The position numbers were made by a program, and so were the translations under genes. Positions 23,683 to 35,653 of a DNA stretch of 64,000 bases are shown in pieces. The notes under the pieces are model-generated. The model worked only from the letters and a program-made list of their open reading frames with translations, searched no databases and was not told the origin of the DNA. Each line of letters starts with the position of its first letter. Positions within the stretch are counted from its first letter, which is position 1. This DNA comes from Onchocerca volvulus (Eukaryota > Nematoda > Chromadorea > Rhabditida > Onchocercidae), in contig HG738138.1 of the NCBI GenBank assembly GCA_000499405.2, positions 10,166,888 to 10,230,887 on the forward strand. The letters are read 5' to 3'.

Positions 23683-26600
23683 ATGATGGCTACCACTCCG
23701 GATCGATCACTGATTCAAAAATTATCTTCACTTCCTACTGTAGATTTACAGGGTGGAACTTTGCTCGATGTAAAAGAGGTTTCTTTTTTTAAATTGTCGT
23801 ATGTCTGTTGAGCAATGCTCACTGAATTCTAAAGATTGGTTAATATGTTTGCGCTACTTCTAACAATTTCAAAACTGTTTGCAGTTCGATGAAGTTGACG
23901 AAACAGATGGCTGCAAGGTACACGTCACTGAGTACCACATCCTCTCTGCAGATGGTCAGGAAGAAATGACGAAAACTTGTCGAAGAAAATTAAAAATTGA
24001 ATGTAATCAAAGTACCAGAAAAACCGAAATTGCTAACGGTAAGTGCAAATGGATCAGCCGCTTGTTTTGCAGCGGTTCCACAGTAGAGTTAATAGTTAGC
24101 ATCAGTTTTGATGAATAAAATTTTTGAAAAATTTGGTGAAATTGAGATGTTTTTTAATAGTTCAATTTTGAATATTCTATTTTTAGGTCGGGAAGCTTTG
24201 ATCGAAGAAAAAACTGAACGATTATTTGGTGATATCGATGGTTTCCGGCAGCCAATAGTCCTCGTTGACAGATCCAAAGCCCTTATGGATTTTTCTAATT
24301 CTGAGGTATTCCTTGCACACTTGATAAAAAAAAAAAATCGAGATTTGTATATTTTTTTAAATGATTGTAGTTGAAAAAGCAAATGAAATAAAAGCTGATT
24401 TTCAGGATTCAGCAATTAGTGCCGTATTGCAAAAGACACAGGAAAAATTTCTTAATATGTTAAATGAACAGAAAGATCAGCTTATAAATATGTTTCCTGA
24501 ACTGTTTTCTGAGATGAGAGCAACTTCATCGCTTTTGGACACTCCACAAACTGAAGTTGAAACAATTGTTAATCCAGATGGTAGTACAACAACCCGAATG
24601 CGCTCTTCCAGAGCTTACAGGTTAATTTAATTGAATGTTGCTCATGGATTTATCTTTTGATTGCCTGCATATTGTTGTGCAACCTTTTCAAACAAATGAT
24701 TATGAAAGAACAGTTTTCCTTCGGTAACAGATATATAGCGCTATATGCCTGTAGTTTTCCTGAGGAAATCTTAGATTTAAATATTTGTAAATCTTTTCAT
24801 TCATTTCTTCCGAATTTACCGATTTCGTTCAAAACTTTTAACTAAATTGAAAGATTAAACTTTGTTCGAATTTAAATTAAGTGTCCATTGGAAAATGCAT
24901 ACCTTTGGGACAAAAATGAGCATTTCATTTTTCCAAAACTTTTGAAAGTTTAGGAAAGAATGCAAATCCTTCGCTTCTCGAATTATGTTTCTAATGTAAT
25001 GCATTAAGTAGAATTACGATATTAAAACTAATACTTATTTTATTACGATTTTTGATAAATTCCTTATTTTAGCACGCGTTTTTCAAAACACGAAATGTAC
25101 ATAAATGGTGTGAAGCAAGAATCGAAGAGTAAATTCAGAGCTTTTATGGAATATAAGGGTATGTTTCATTTGTGCATAGTATAAGAATTAAATTTCATCT
25201 TGACAAAAATTTTAGGATTTCTTATTATGGAAATAGTTTTGATTTCATGCCTAATTACTCTTAATAATTAGTAGTTTTTATTTCAGGTCCAGATGGTGGC
25301 TTCAGAGTAAAACTGCGTGATACTTCTGGGGATGATCTTTCGGAAGAAGAAGCAGATGATATGAGCGATGAAATTATCACGGATACACAATCGCAAATCT
25401 CAGAAATCCCAGATACACAGTCAGTGATGATCTCAGGAGGAAGCTTGAATCGAGTACCAGCAATGAAAGAAAAAATCAAGAAACGTACCGAAAAAGCGTG
25501 GCTTGCCGCCAAAGAATTAGTAGATTCGGAACAGCGATACGTTGACAAACTTCGCTTACTTGATGAAGTATAATTTAAATGTCTCTATTATGCTTTTATT
25601 TATTCACTGAACTGAACTTTGAATAAGTCATCATCAAAGTAGCGTAATTCCAAATGTAGTTCCTAGACTGGATAAATGAACAGAAAATATCATATTCTCT
25701 TATTTTAATTCACTTTCTAATCCTTTTTGCAGACATTCCGGAAGAAAGTTGATGAGGAAAAAATCTTGGAAAGAGATAGAATAACACAGCTTTTTTCAAA
25801 TATATCCAGTCTGCATCAATTCCACAATACCCATTTATTACCTGCACTAATGGAAAGTTCGCGAGATTGGCATACTACACATAGGTATGGAACAATTCGT
25901 TTATTATTTTCATTGCATTTATTTTTCTTAAGATATTCCTTATGATCTAATTTTATCAAATATTTCGAATATTTTAAGGCCGCAAATTTAGGGTCCTAAG
26001 CTTAATGTAGAACTTATGAATTAGTAAGACAATGCCCTTTATACATTCCATATGAATATTTATGTTGTTTCATTGTTTATGTTTTTAAGAATCAGTGGTG
26101 TTCTTCGAAAACGTGCGCCTTTCTTGAAGATGTATTCCGAATACACAAACAATTATAAACGAGCGACCAAAGTTTTCGATGAATGTTTGAAGAAGAAACG
26201 ACGTTTCGCACAAATTGTTCACGAAATTGAGGTTTTTGTTTTAAAAACATCTGCCTGAAAAATATTAACTTCAAGTCCCAAGCTCATTATTTTTTCATCA
26301 TCTGGCTTTCAAAAAATCAAAGTGTGGAAAAGACCTATAAGACGAATCAAATGTTCAAAAATCCATTTTGTTCACTTTTTTGTAGACAAAACCGGAATGT
26401 GAAAATCTACCTCTGGTTTCACATTTGATATGTCCAGTACAACGCGTCATGCGATATCAGTTATTATTACAGGTAATAATTTGGTTTTCAGACCATTAAT
26501 TTCAGTGGTCAAAATCCATGCTTAAGTTAGCACTAGATTTTTACTCATTGATCCTGATTGGCCAGCAGATCTTTACTTTCGTGCATGAATAAATAGAGGT

Positions 26601-29246
26601 ATCATTCTGTTTGGAGAAATGATTATAAGGAAAAAGTTTATAAAATAGCTTTTTTTTCAAAGGAATACAAGAAGCATCTGGATCCTTCAGATGTTGATTA
26701 CAATGATACAGAAGCTGCTCTAGAATTAGTGCTCGACGCCGCAAGTCATGCAAATGAGATGATGCGAAAATTGGTATGTGTAATGTTGTCTGCATTCATA
26801 CCGAAATAATTTAACTGAGAATTTAAAATTAGTGATACTGACTTTTAGGATCGTTACAAAAATGTGCTAGAAGTTCAAGAGCAGTTAGGTAATGCAGTGT
26901 CGTTAGTATCACCCGGTCGCGAGTTAATCCGAAAAGGAAAAGTGATGAAGGTAAGCAATTCCTGATAATTCTCGAAAGGTGAAGCTTGCCTTGTTCCATC
27001 ATTTATAATTCCATGCAGTAACAAAAAAACACATACTTATGGCCACTTTAATTTTTTTTTTTTTAAATCCTTTGATCAAAAAAAAAAGAAAATTTTGTAA
27101 TTTCATTGTCAAAGAAAGAATTGTATATATATTTAAATCGAATATGTATATAAATTTAAAGCTAAAGCTGTTCAGAAAGAGATATAATTATTATTTTGAA
27201 GATATTGTCGTCATCGGAAAAGACTGAAGAACGACACTTGTTTCTTTTCAATGATTTATTACTCCTTGCTTCGGAAAGGACATTACCGGGTTTTGCTAAA
27301 CTTAAGGCTCGGGCAATATTCGACGCAACATTAGCACAGGTCTGTTTTATTACCGTTTTCTTTTTAATGTTGAAAAAACGATTGGTCATTTAATAAATTG
27401 ATTAATGCATGATTATTCAGCGAATCATGTCAGGTGGATAGTAAATATAATTCCATGTTGAATTAACTAATTTTCCTTGCATATGACAGAAATAAAGGTC
27501 TAACCGGAAAAAAAAAGCGCATTTGCTCTCTCTGTAAAGTCAGTGAAGGAATCTTATTTTGTGCATTGGGAAAAAGTGTTGTTGATGATACATAAAGATT
27601 TACAATTTAAATTTGCAAACATGTGGCAGTTTTTAAAATGATAGTTATAATGGGGAACGTTTCCTTTTTTTTTCTTGCTCTTTTTGAAAACTTGCATGAA
27701 TTGTTTCCAGATTTGTGAAGGTGATAACCTTGAACGCGAAAATTCGTTCTATGTGCGTGGTTCTGACTCGCCAACTGGTCCATCTCGGTAAATTTTTTAA
27801 GTTCAAATTTCTTCAGTCAAGACTTTACTAATATATTTGTCGTTTCATCAAATCTTTTGACTATTGTCATTTTACAGCTGTGTAGAACTGATGACCGAAA
27901 ACAGCAAAGAAAAAAGTAGTTGGATAGATGCAGTATGGAATGTTATCAGTGAAAGTTTATCGCGCAAGAAATCATTCAGTCCGCCGGTATCATTTATATT
28001 ATCCACTAATTTAGATGTAGTTAGGCAATATTGTTGGTTTACTTGCATTACTTATATATGGAAAACACAGTATTGATGTTTTTAATATGTAACTTCAGCA
28101 GAGTGATAAGGGCGGACCTCCCGATTCGTCAGCCTAAGGTATTTTACAGATAGCGAGTCTCGCATCTTCGCGATCTGAAAATCGTTGCTGCGCGAAATGT
28201 GACGCCGAATTCTCATTCATCTCGAAGGGTATCGCATGTGCTCATTGCTCGCATCGGTTCTGCAAAAAATGTTTCGGGAAGTTACGTAACGAAGATAAAA
28301 ACATGCGTATTTGTGACATTTGCTTGCGACAACGCGTAAGTCATTCAGAATGAAATTTTTGAAGTGAAGAAACTAATAGGATGTGATTATATCATACTTG
28401 GGAAAGTGTAGATGATGCATTAATTGAATACTCTTGAAATGGTGCGTTCCATTCATTTCCCTCGCAACTATTTTAAATCGATCAGCTTGATAGAGCTTCA
28501 TCTTTATCAGAGTTCAAATTGAAATTTTCTTTAGTTTGATTGGTCAGGAAAAAAAACTATAAATTTAAAATCTCTGAAGGTGCATAAGTCGTTTAATTAC
28601 AAATGTGAAATTTTAGGATAGACATGAATCAACTCGTTGTTAATATATTTAATGATCAGTAATAATCACGAATTTTAAGGAGTACTCTCAAACAAAAGAA
28701 AGCCAGGTGAGAACACGAACGAATCCGCTGTCACTAGGAGCTAAAGAAGGTGAAATACTACAAGCCAGTAATGTTAAATTTCGTGGTCCGTTAAATAAAC
28801 CGCTAAAGAGGTACTTCGTTGTGCGTAAGGACTTCTGTTTATATTCCTATGCTTCTGACAATGTGAGTTCCTTTTCTTATTTAACTTTGAAAAATAATAT
28901 TCAAAATTTTAAATTCTTTAGTCGGGAGAGTTTATAAGCCAACGAGATGCTTTTTAATGTTTTGTATTTTTTGGTTTTGCATATATGGCACCGAAGCCTG
29001 AAACAGCTGAGATGATCTTTTATGAATGATCCCGATAAATATTTATAGGCAGAGAGTGCCCTTGCAATGCTTCCGCTTCCTGGATGTGAAGTTAAGATGA
29101 GTAATGAGCGACATACATTTACTATAAAACATATGCAACGGCAATATATGATTTGTGTGGAAAGCGAAGAAGCACAAATCAAATGGATGGCCGTTCTCGA
29201 TCTCGCTTCAAATGCTGTACTCAGGGATAAGATCAATTCTTCGTGA
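23683..29246 (+). CDS. FGD-type Rho/Cdc42 GEF (DH-PH-FYVE-PH)
   Basis: A cytoplasmic exchange factor that would activate a Rho-family GTPase, probably Cdc42, at membranes. Seventeen exons keep phase: 23683-23778, 23885-24038, 24187-24305, 24406-24620, 25073-25158, 25287-25567, 25733-25884, 26090-26231, 26386-26472, 26663-26773, 26849-26950, 27202-27339, 27711-27787, 27878-27986, 28150-28335, 28680-28862 and 29049-29246, giving 811 residues. Residues 1-280 have no known domain and an acidic patch (DDLSEEEADDMSDE). The DH domain covers about 290-490, with CR1 ELVDSEQRYVDKL and CR3 HLICPVQRVMRYQLLLQ. PH1 follows (about 505-620), then a FYVE-like zinc finger (633-685) and PH2 (about 705-805, FRGPLNKPLKRYFVVRK). 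The order matches vertebrate FGD1-4 and C. elegans EXC-5 and TAG-77; I cannot decide between the two. The FYVE finger lacks the usual basic RHHC motif, and an alternative acceptor before it leads to a stop. Confidence 0.9.
28099..28149 (+). CDS. alternative 5' extension of FYVE exon with in-frame stop
   Basis: An acceptor AACTTCAG lies 51 bases upstream of the FYVE-exon acceptor TTTTACAG. The extra 51 bases are in frame with both neighbours, are GC-rich and read QSDKGGPPDSSA before a TAA at 28135-28137. After the TAA the frame runs on without a break into the FYVE exon. Use of the upstream acceptor would give a protein ending after PH1, without FYVE and PH2. Confidence 0.45.
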
Positions 29247-30196
29247 CTATACTCTCTGATAATGCCGTTCGATTAATTAAAAATTGCATCCAGAAAAAAT
29301 TTGTTTTTGTAATGTGATTTATGTTTTCGTAATTTTCTCTTCTTAGAGATCTTTTGTATCTCCTATTTTCGTTAGGATGGTAATAAAACTGGAAATTCTA
29401 AAATGGGTTAGTGATTTTTCTTTTTTAAAAAGCCGCAAAAAGTGATTTCGGTGAGTTGCGAAGAAATTAGAGAAAAGCAATGTTTGCTGACAAGAGAATC
29501 AATTAAAAGCTATAAGCAATTAAGTGACTGGGCAATGGACACACATATAATGCTATATTTTCATCAAAGCTACAAAGTAGTATTTATTGCTATTTTACGC
29601 AAATTTTTATTTGCTGAAAGATATCAAAAAAGCTGTTTTCCACTGTCATCTTGATTTTGGAAATGACCTTTTCTTAAAAAAGAAAAAAAAAACTAGTGAT
29701 TCCTCGGATTCCTTAGAATTGGAACAGTTTTTTCAAACAAAACCTAAATTATTCGAAGCTTTGATTTGTATTTTTTTCCATTTTTTACAATTTTCCGTAA
29801 ATGCGGTTGTTATTGTAATGCATTCCAATCGGTACAAGTAATTTGTATATAATTATTGATCTAATTGATGTAAAAGTAAAAAATCATTCTTGCGATTGAA
29901 AATAACAGATATATTTGAATGGTGTGCAATATAAAAAAAAAAAATACTGGCAAACAAGGTTATTGATTACCGTGATTTCATACTATCACTCATATTTTGT
30001 TACAAGACTTTTTTCGCTGTATTTGATATTTCGTTTTAATTCCCGAATACTTGCTTTGAATTCAAAGGTCGAATTCTATGATCAAACAGCATTCCGTATG
30101 GTTAGCCAAAATAATCCTGGAAATTTAAATTGCAACTTAAGATGAATGGATAATTGAAGCAAAATTTAGTCCTTCTGCTCTATGACTTTATCGACT
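29247..30196. other. convergent intergenic region
   Basis: The 950 bases between the stop codons of the plus-strand GEF and the minus-strand giant gene should hold both 3' UTRs. The GEF signal is at 29382. I see no classical minus-strand AATAAA close to 30197. Several 70-80 codon plus-strand frames here are AT-rich and unsupported. Confidence 0.5.
29382..29387 (+). terminator. poly(A) signal of the Rho GEF gene
   Basis: AATAAA lies about 136 bases after the GEF stop codon (29244-29246). Confidence 0.5.
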
Positions 30197-31725
30197 TTAA
30201 ATTTTAACAATACGGACCTCATCATCACTTTCTTCACCTTTGTTTTCCTCGTCCTTATTTTCATCACGTAAAATGCCGCTTGTTTCCTTGATGGAAATTT
30301 CGCTCGCTCCTGGGAGAAACAATTTATACTCAGTGGGCTCTGCATACATCTCACATAAGGGTATTCGTAGATTCCAATTTCGATAAGCATCAAATCGTTG
30401 TTGAAAGCTAAATAAAAAAAAGAAAAACTAATGTATTTAATAAAACCGAGAAGACCTGCTAATGTTCCCAGATTTTCCAAAAAAAAAGGAGAAGTACTAA
30501 CATAACGAATCCTTTTTATCCCAGAAAGGTTATGCGCGGTTATAACAGTTATTAAAAATCATTGAACTTTGTTTACCGCGAGGTTTGATTTTCTTCGAAA
30601 GCAGAAGCTAGCAAATTTTGTCCGTAATTTTCTGGATCCATCGATTTACACTGATCAGCATATTCGTAGTCAGCTGAATCAATGGGGAAGCCGGATGAGT
30701 CCATTCCTCTTGCCTTCGGATCACCACAATACTCAGCCCTCAATGTGGTGTCAACCTCAAGGCGAACCCTTGAAATGGATTTGAGGTTTTGATTTGAAGC
30801 CAATTCATTATTTGACATGCGTGATGTCCCCTCCGCCATGCTGTGTAATCCATCATAAATTTCTTGATAAATTTCCACCATTTCCTATAGTACTGAGCAT
30901 AATCCTCATTTAAAATTATTTTTGTTTTTGTTAAGTTCATCCATTCATATGTACTTAAGCTTTTCATAGCATAAGTTTGAAAAACTAATCAAATTTCATT
31001 TTTTTTTTTTTTTCATATTTATAAGTTATTCGTATTAGTCGATTATATCAATAAGTGAAGCAAGGTCTAAAATATTTATGTGCAAAACAGTTACCCGTGG
31101 TTCGGGATTTTTCGGAACGATTTCTTCAGTGAAGTCATGTGTAGCAGTAATATCTGTTGGTGTTATGGTAACGATTGGATATGTAAAAGAAGAATCACGG
31201 TAATAATTCTGTGTAGAGATGTGTTTTAGTCGTGTTTTTCTTACCTTGCAAAATAAAGTTCGTATCCTTAAAGTAATGAATTGAGAGAGTATTTGTCAAA
31301 TCCATTTATTTATTATAATTATGTAATAATTACTTGTGTGCTTACTGGTCAGAATAATATTAATTTCCTTATTTTATATGAAACGATTTCACATTGGATA
31401 CGATTATTTAGAAATCTTCTTAAAATAGCTTAGATGAACATTCGTCCATCAACATCTCTGTTCCTGTGAATTATTTAAAACTTCTAGATATTATACTTCG
31501 ATCATGTCTAGTTTTATTTTGGAGAGCATAATTAATTCTATAAAATCAGATTACAAACCTCTGCCTTTGGAGGTAAAATAGGGCGAGGAATGCGATAGCA
31601 CAGATAAAACAAATAAATCCAAAGATTGGTCGTCGACTTGAAATGAAATGCTTACTGATATCAACATCTGAAACCATTGGATTCCGAAATAATGGATTCA
31701 TACATTGTCGAGGATGTACAGATCC
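30197..31725 (-). other. giant gene, membrane segment and cytoplasmic tail
   Basis: Exon 31559-31725 holds the single membrane helix (IFGFICFICAIAFLALFYL), preceded by SSRRP and followed by QRQR, consistent with a type I topology. A 22-base microexon (31245-31266) and exons 31095-31208, 30577-30884 and 30197-30407 encode the tail. The tail has Tyr-containing acidic stretches (DSADYEYADQC, EPTEYKLFLPG) and an acidic C-terminus (EESDDEVRIVKI). No enzymatic domain is visible. Confidence 0.75.
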
Positions 31726-34700
31726 CTGCAAACATGGTAGTGTCTTATTTCTTCATGTATCCCAAATAAAATGCCTTAAAGGACTGGCTTTATAATCCTA
31801 TCAAATGGTGTTTCACAATATAATAAACAAAAAACAAAACAATAATAATTTTTTTTTTAATAATAATTTTGGTCTATTTAGGATTGACAAAAATTATTAA
31901 TTTTACGAAACACCGATTGATAGGTTTGTAAGGCCAATTTCTTTAATGCATTTTAATAAGTTAGGATTTTTACAGTCTTTAAACATATTAATAAACATGA
32001 TTGAATAATGGGTAGATTTCATGACACTTGCATTCTTTTTCCCTACACATTCTTTGCATTTATCAAAATGACTAAATTGGTCAAAAAGACAAAGGAACCT
32101 ACATAAATCACACAAATTTAGGAATAATGGATTGCCACAAAAATGGTTTCAAGTAAAAATTGATATTTTAAATACTCAACAATTCTTAAGCAATGGAAAT
32201 TGAACTTATTTAGGAATCTGCTGTCAAATCACACTTTCAATAAATATATAAAATAAATGGTTTAGCTTAAACTGTAAAAAAAAAAAGGTAAAGTGTGGAA
32301 AATAAGCATACCGTTCCCAGGGTGATAAGAGATTTCACACATTGTCGACATTCGGTTTGATTTGACTTTTCCTGAAACGGAACCAACAGAAATGTACGAG
32401 AAACATTTTATTGATTTCAAAAAACGTCTTAGATCCTTCGTACTATCATGCTTTTTGCACTTCATATCTCCAAAAATAATCATTCATTTTTAATGTTTTC
32501 TCATTCCAGTCTTGCGGAACACTTGGAAATTAAATTTTGTAGATGAATTCATTTCTCAATACTACATGTCATAAATACCTGCCCATGTATTTTTGTTTGA
32601 ATTACTGATAGAAAGATTTCCACTTGTTTTTAAAACTACATAATCAAGTTAGGTTAAAAATTTATCTAAAATTCTGAAGTTGTATATAACGCTTTAAATT
32701 ACTTGATAGTAATTTCGAGGACAAAAGAAACATTCTGATGGCGATGACAAATTGATATATGTTCCTGGAGGACAATCGAGCACAGTGCAGTTGCTTTGAT
32801 CAACGCTTCCGTAATCAGGTGTGGTAAAGTAGTCAGGACATGGAGTACATCGAGCTTCCGCGGAATTTTCTAGCCGATATTTCCCTTTCGCACATTTTAC
32901 ACATTGAGATTGCGCACTCATTGCCATACCTGCACCACAGGTAACCGTACAATTTGAAACATGCACTGAACCCTGAACATTATCATTATTATAGAAAATG
33001 AAACCATATAAAGAGTAAAATTAAAAGTTTATACACTGGAGCAAAGCAGGAAAACAAGGTAAAAGTACTCTTTTCAGTGTACTGCGAGATTCCGGACAAG
33101 CATTACATCGCAGTTGTCCCGGTTGATCTTGATACATTCCTTTTGGACATTCAACACAGCTTCCTTTTTGAATACTATAATGATAACCAGCACTGCAGTT
33201 TGCTGAAATTATGATAAGCAACTTAGCAAAGGGAAAATTTCGATTACAAATGCCAACGTACGATTTATTTACAATGGAAAGTTAATACAACATTCAGTTA
33301 AAGCACTAAGGATAGATAAATTTTATTCTTTATGATTTTTGATATTAGAATGATGTTTTAGGCTAGCCTTCCTATTTATCGATTTTCATCGATGCAGTTG
33401 ATGACAACAGACAACAAAAGCTTACGGTAACAATCAAAAATACTCTGATAACCGATGTCTTCCATTATCGGACCAGTTATTGTGTTATTCGGACATGGAA
33501 TACATTGTTTACAACCAGAATCTTTTTTATACGTATTCTCTGGGCATGGCATACATTTATCATTTACACAGTACATACCAGGTGGACATTTCACTAAAAA
33601 TTATCACTAAATTGTTTATCACTAAAAATTGTCACATTGTTGCGAAGAAGAGTGCAAGCTATGCGACCATAAATTTAAGCATTTCATTTGTTCTTTTATT
33701 TGATAAGATTGTGATGAGGAAAAGTACGGAAAAACAAGAAAAGTGAAATGATACCACACGAGCGAATATCATGTCCAAAAATTTGAGCAGGATAATTTTT
33801 AGAAGGACATTGCCATGATGTGTTTATATTTCCAGTATTGTTGCCGAATATTTTATTCAAATTCTCGGTTACTATAGATTTTATTGACTTTCGTGTGACA
33901 CTTGAAATTTGATTTAATCAGGTTCACAAGGATCAAGGCACCAAAATAAAGTAAAATCTTGGCTGATAGAAGTTATCATTTTTCATTTAAATTTATGAAC
34001 TACATAATACACGCTGGCAGTTTGAATAAAGAAATTCAATAAAATTGTTCGAAGCAGGAATAATGAATAAATTAATAGGTATGATAATGATCATACTATT
34101 CAAATATGACCAGAAGAATTTAATGAAGGAATTACTTCCATATAACATCTTTCCGTTTCTTTTTTTTTTCTTTTTTTTCAGGATTAAGAGAAAACGGTTT
34201 ACATTGTAAGTCAATAAGTTTTAATGCTTATATGCAAAAAATGGTTTAGTCTAAAATCAGAAAATATTACAAAATTCATTTACATAATAATTATGAGAAA
34301 CTTACTGAACTATTATAAGTTTCGTTTTTGTTATAATAAAAAAGATGAAAAGCAACAAACTTGACAGAGATCGAATAATAAAGTTCTATGTTTTCAGTTG
34401 ATTTGTTAAACCCCCTTAAAATTCGATCGTTACAACTTGAATTTGACCAAATTTTGAGTTCATTGGTACAGTTCAAAGTAGTACAGAAATGACTGAACTG
34501 TTTATTGGCATTCTGAAATGATTAGCATTTTTCATTACAAAAAAAAAAAGGTGTTTCAAACGGGCTATTCAAAGAGTTCCCTGAAAATTCCATTTCATCA
34601 AAGACTTGCGACTGTAAATTTTTTTAGGCGTGACTTACAAATGCAGCAAATAAGAGACAAAAAACATTGATGCAGCTGAGCTAATAAAATTATGCAGCAA

Positions 34701-35620
34701 AAATATCAGAGCCTATAATACAGTGGTCGGAAAAAACCTGCAATACCCTTTTCAAACACTATCGATAACATAATTCATCAGATAAGTGCTATCAATTGAG
34801 CACATTTCTCAACAAAATTGTGCTGTAAACTAACCAAAATGACAGTTGTTAAATTTTTTTCATGCATTTCTAATTCACTGCAATTTGCTGTTACGGTTAT
34901 CAAGCCTGAAACAATCACAAAAAACTTATATATGAGCTTTCATCCTGGATTAGTTATGCTGGATTACTGTAAGATAATTTTATATTATTTGCAAATTTCA
35001 TTAAAATAAAAAAAGTGTTAACCATTTAATTGTTGCAGTGGAGCTTGATACTTCAAACAACTTGGAAAATAGAAATTGACTCCATGAGGTCGGCGAGTCC
35101 ATTGACCCTGTATAAGTATGAAATAGAAAATCAAAATAATCCTTTGTTATCTGTTTGGTGTTATTAAATATTATATTAGAGAATACAATGCAAAATTTTG
35201 CTGGAAACCCATGGATTTCTAGATTTTTCCCGAGTGAAAGAATTGTTGAATTTAGACTTTAAGTCTGAGTTAAACTTGATTTCATTGAACATAGATTTTG
35301 CATTCTTTCTCCGCTTGCTTTAATGTTTCTTGATTACAATAAGCTCGAAAGATTGACCATTAGGTCGCAGAAGAAAAAATCAGTGATCGGATGAATAGAC
35401 ATATAATTCGCTTCACATTCAACAAATGCCACTTTTTGAACGTTTTCTGAATGGATATTCCGAATCGTAAAATTAATGCCAACGGTCTTTTCGGGATTAG
35501 AGCAGTTCATTGCTGCTATGATGAGATTAAATTGACAAGTTTCGATATTTCCAGCTCGATCTTCCGCAATGTAGACGATATGATACTTACCCCTGTCGTA
35601 TCAATATTCTGTTAAAAATC

Positions 35621-35653
<33 letters not shown>

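Noticed and set aside
24089..24415. 108-codon minus-strand open frame
   Set aside because: It lies antisense to exons of the Rho GEF and has no features of its own.
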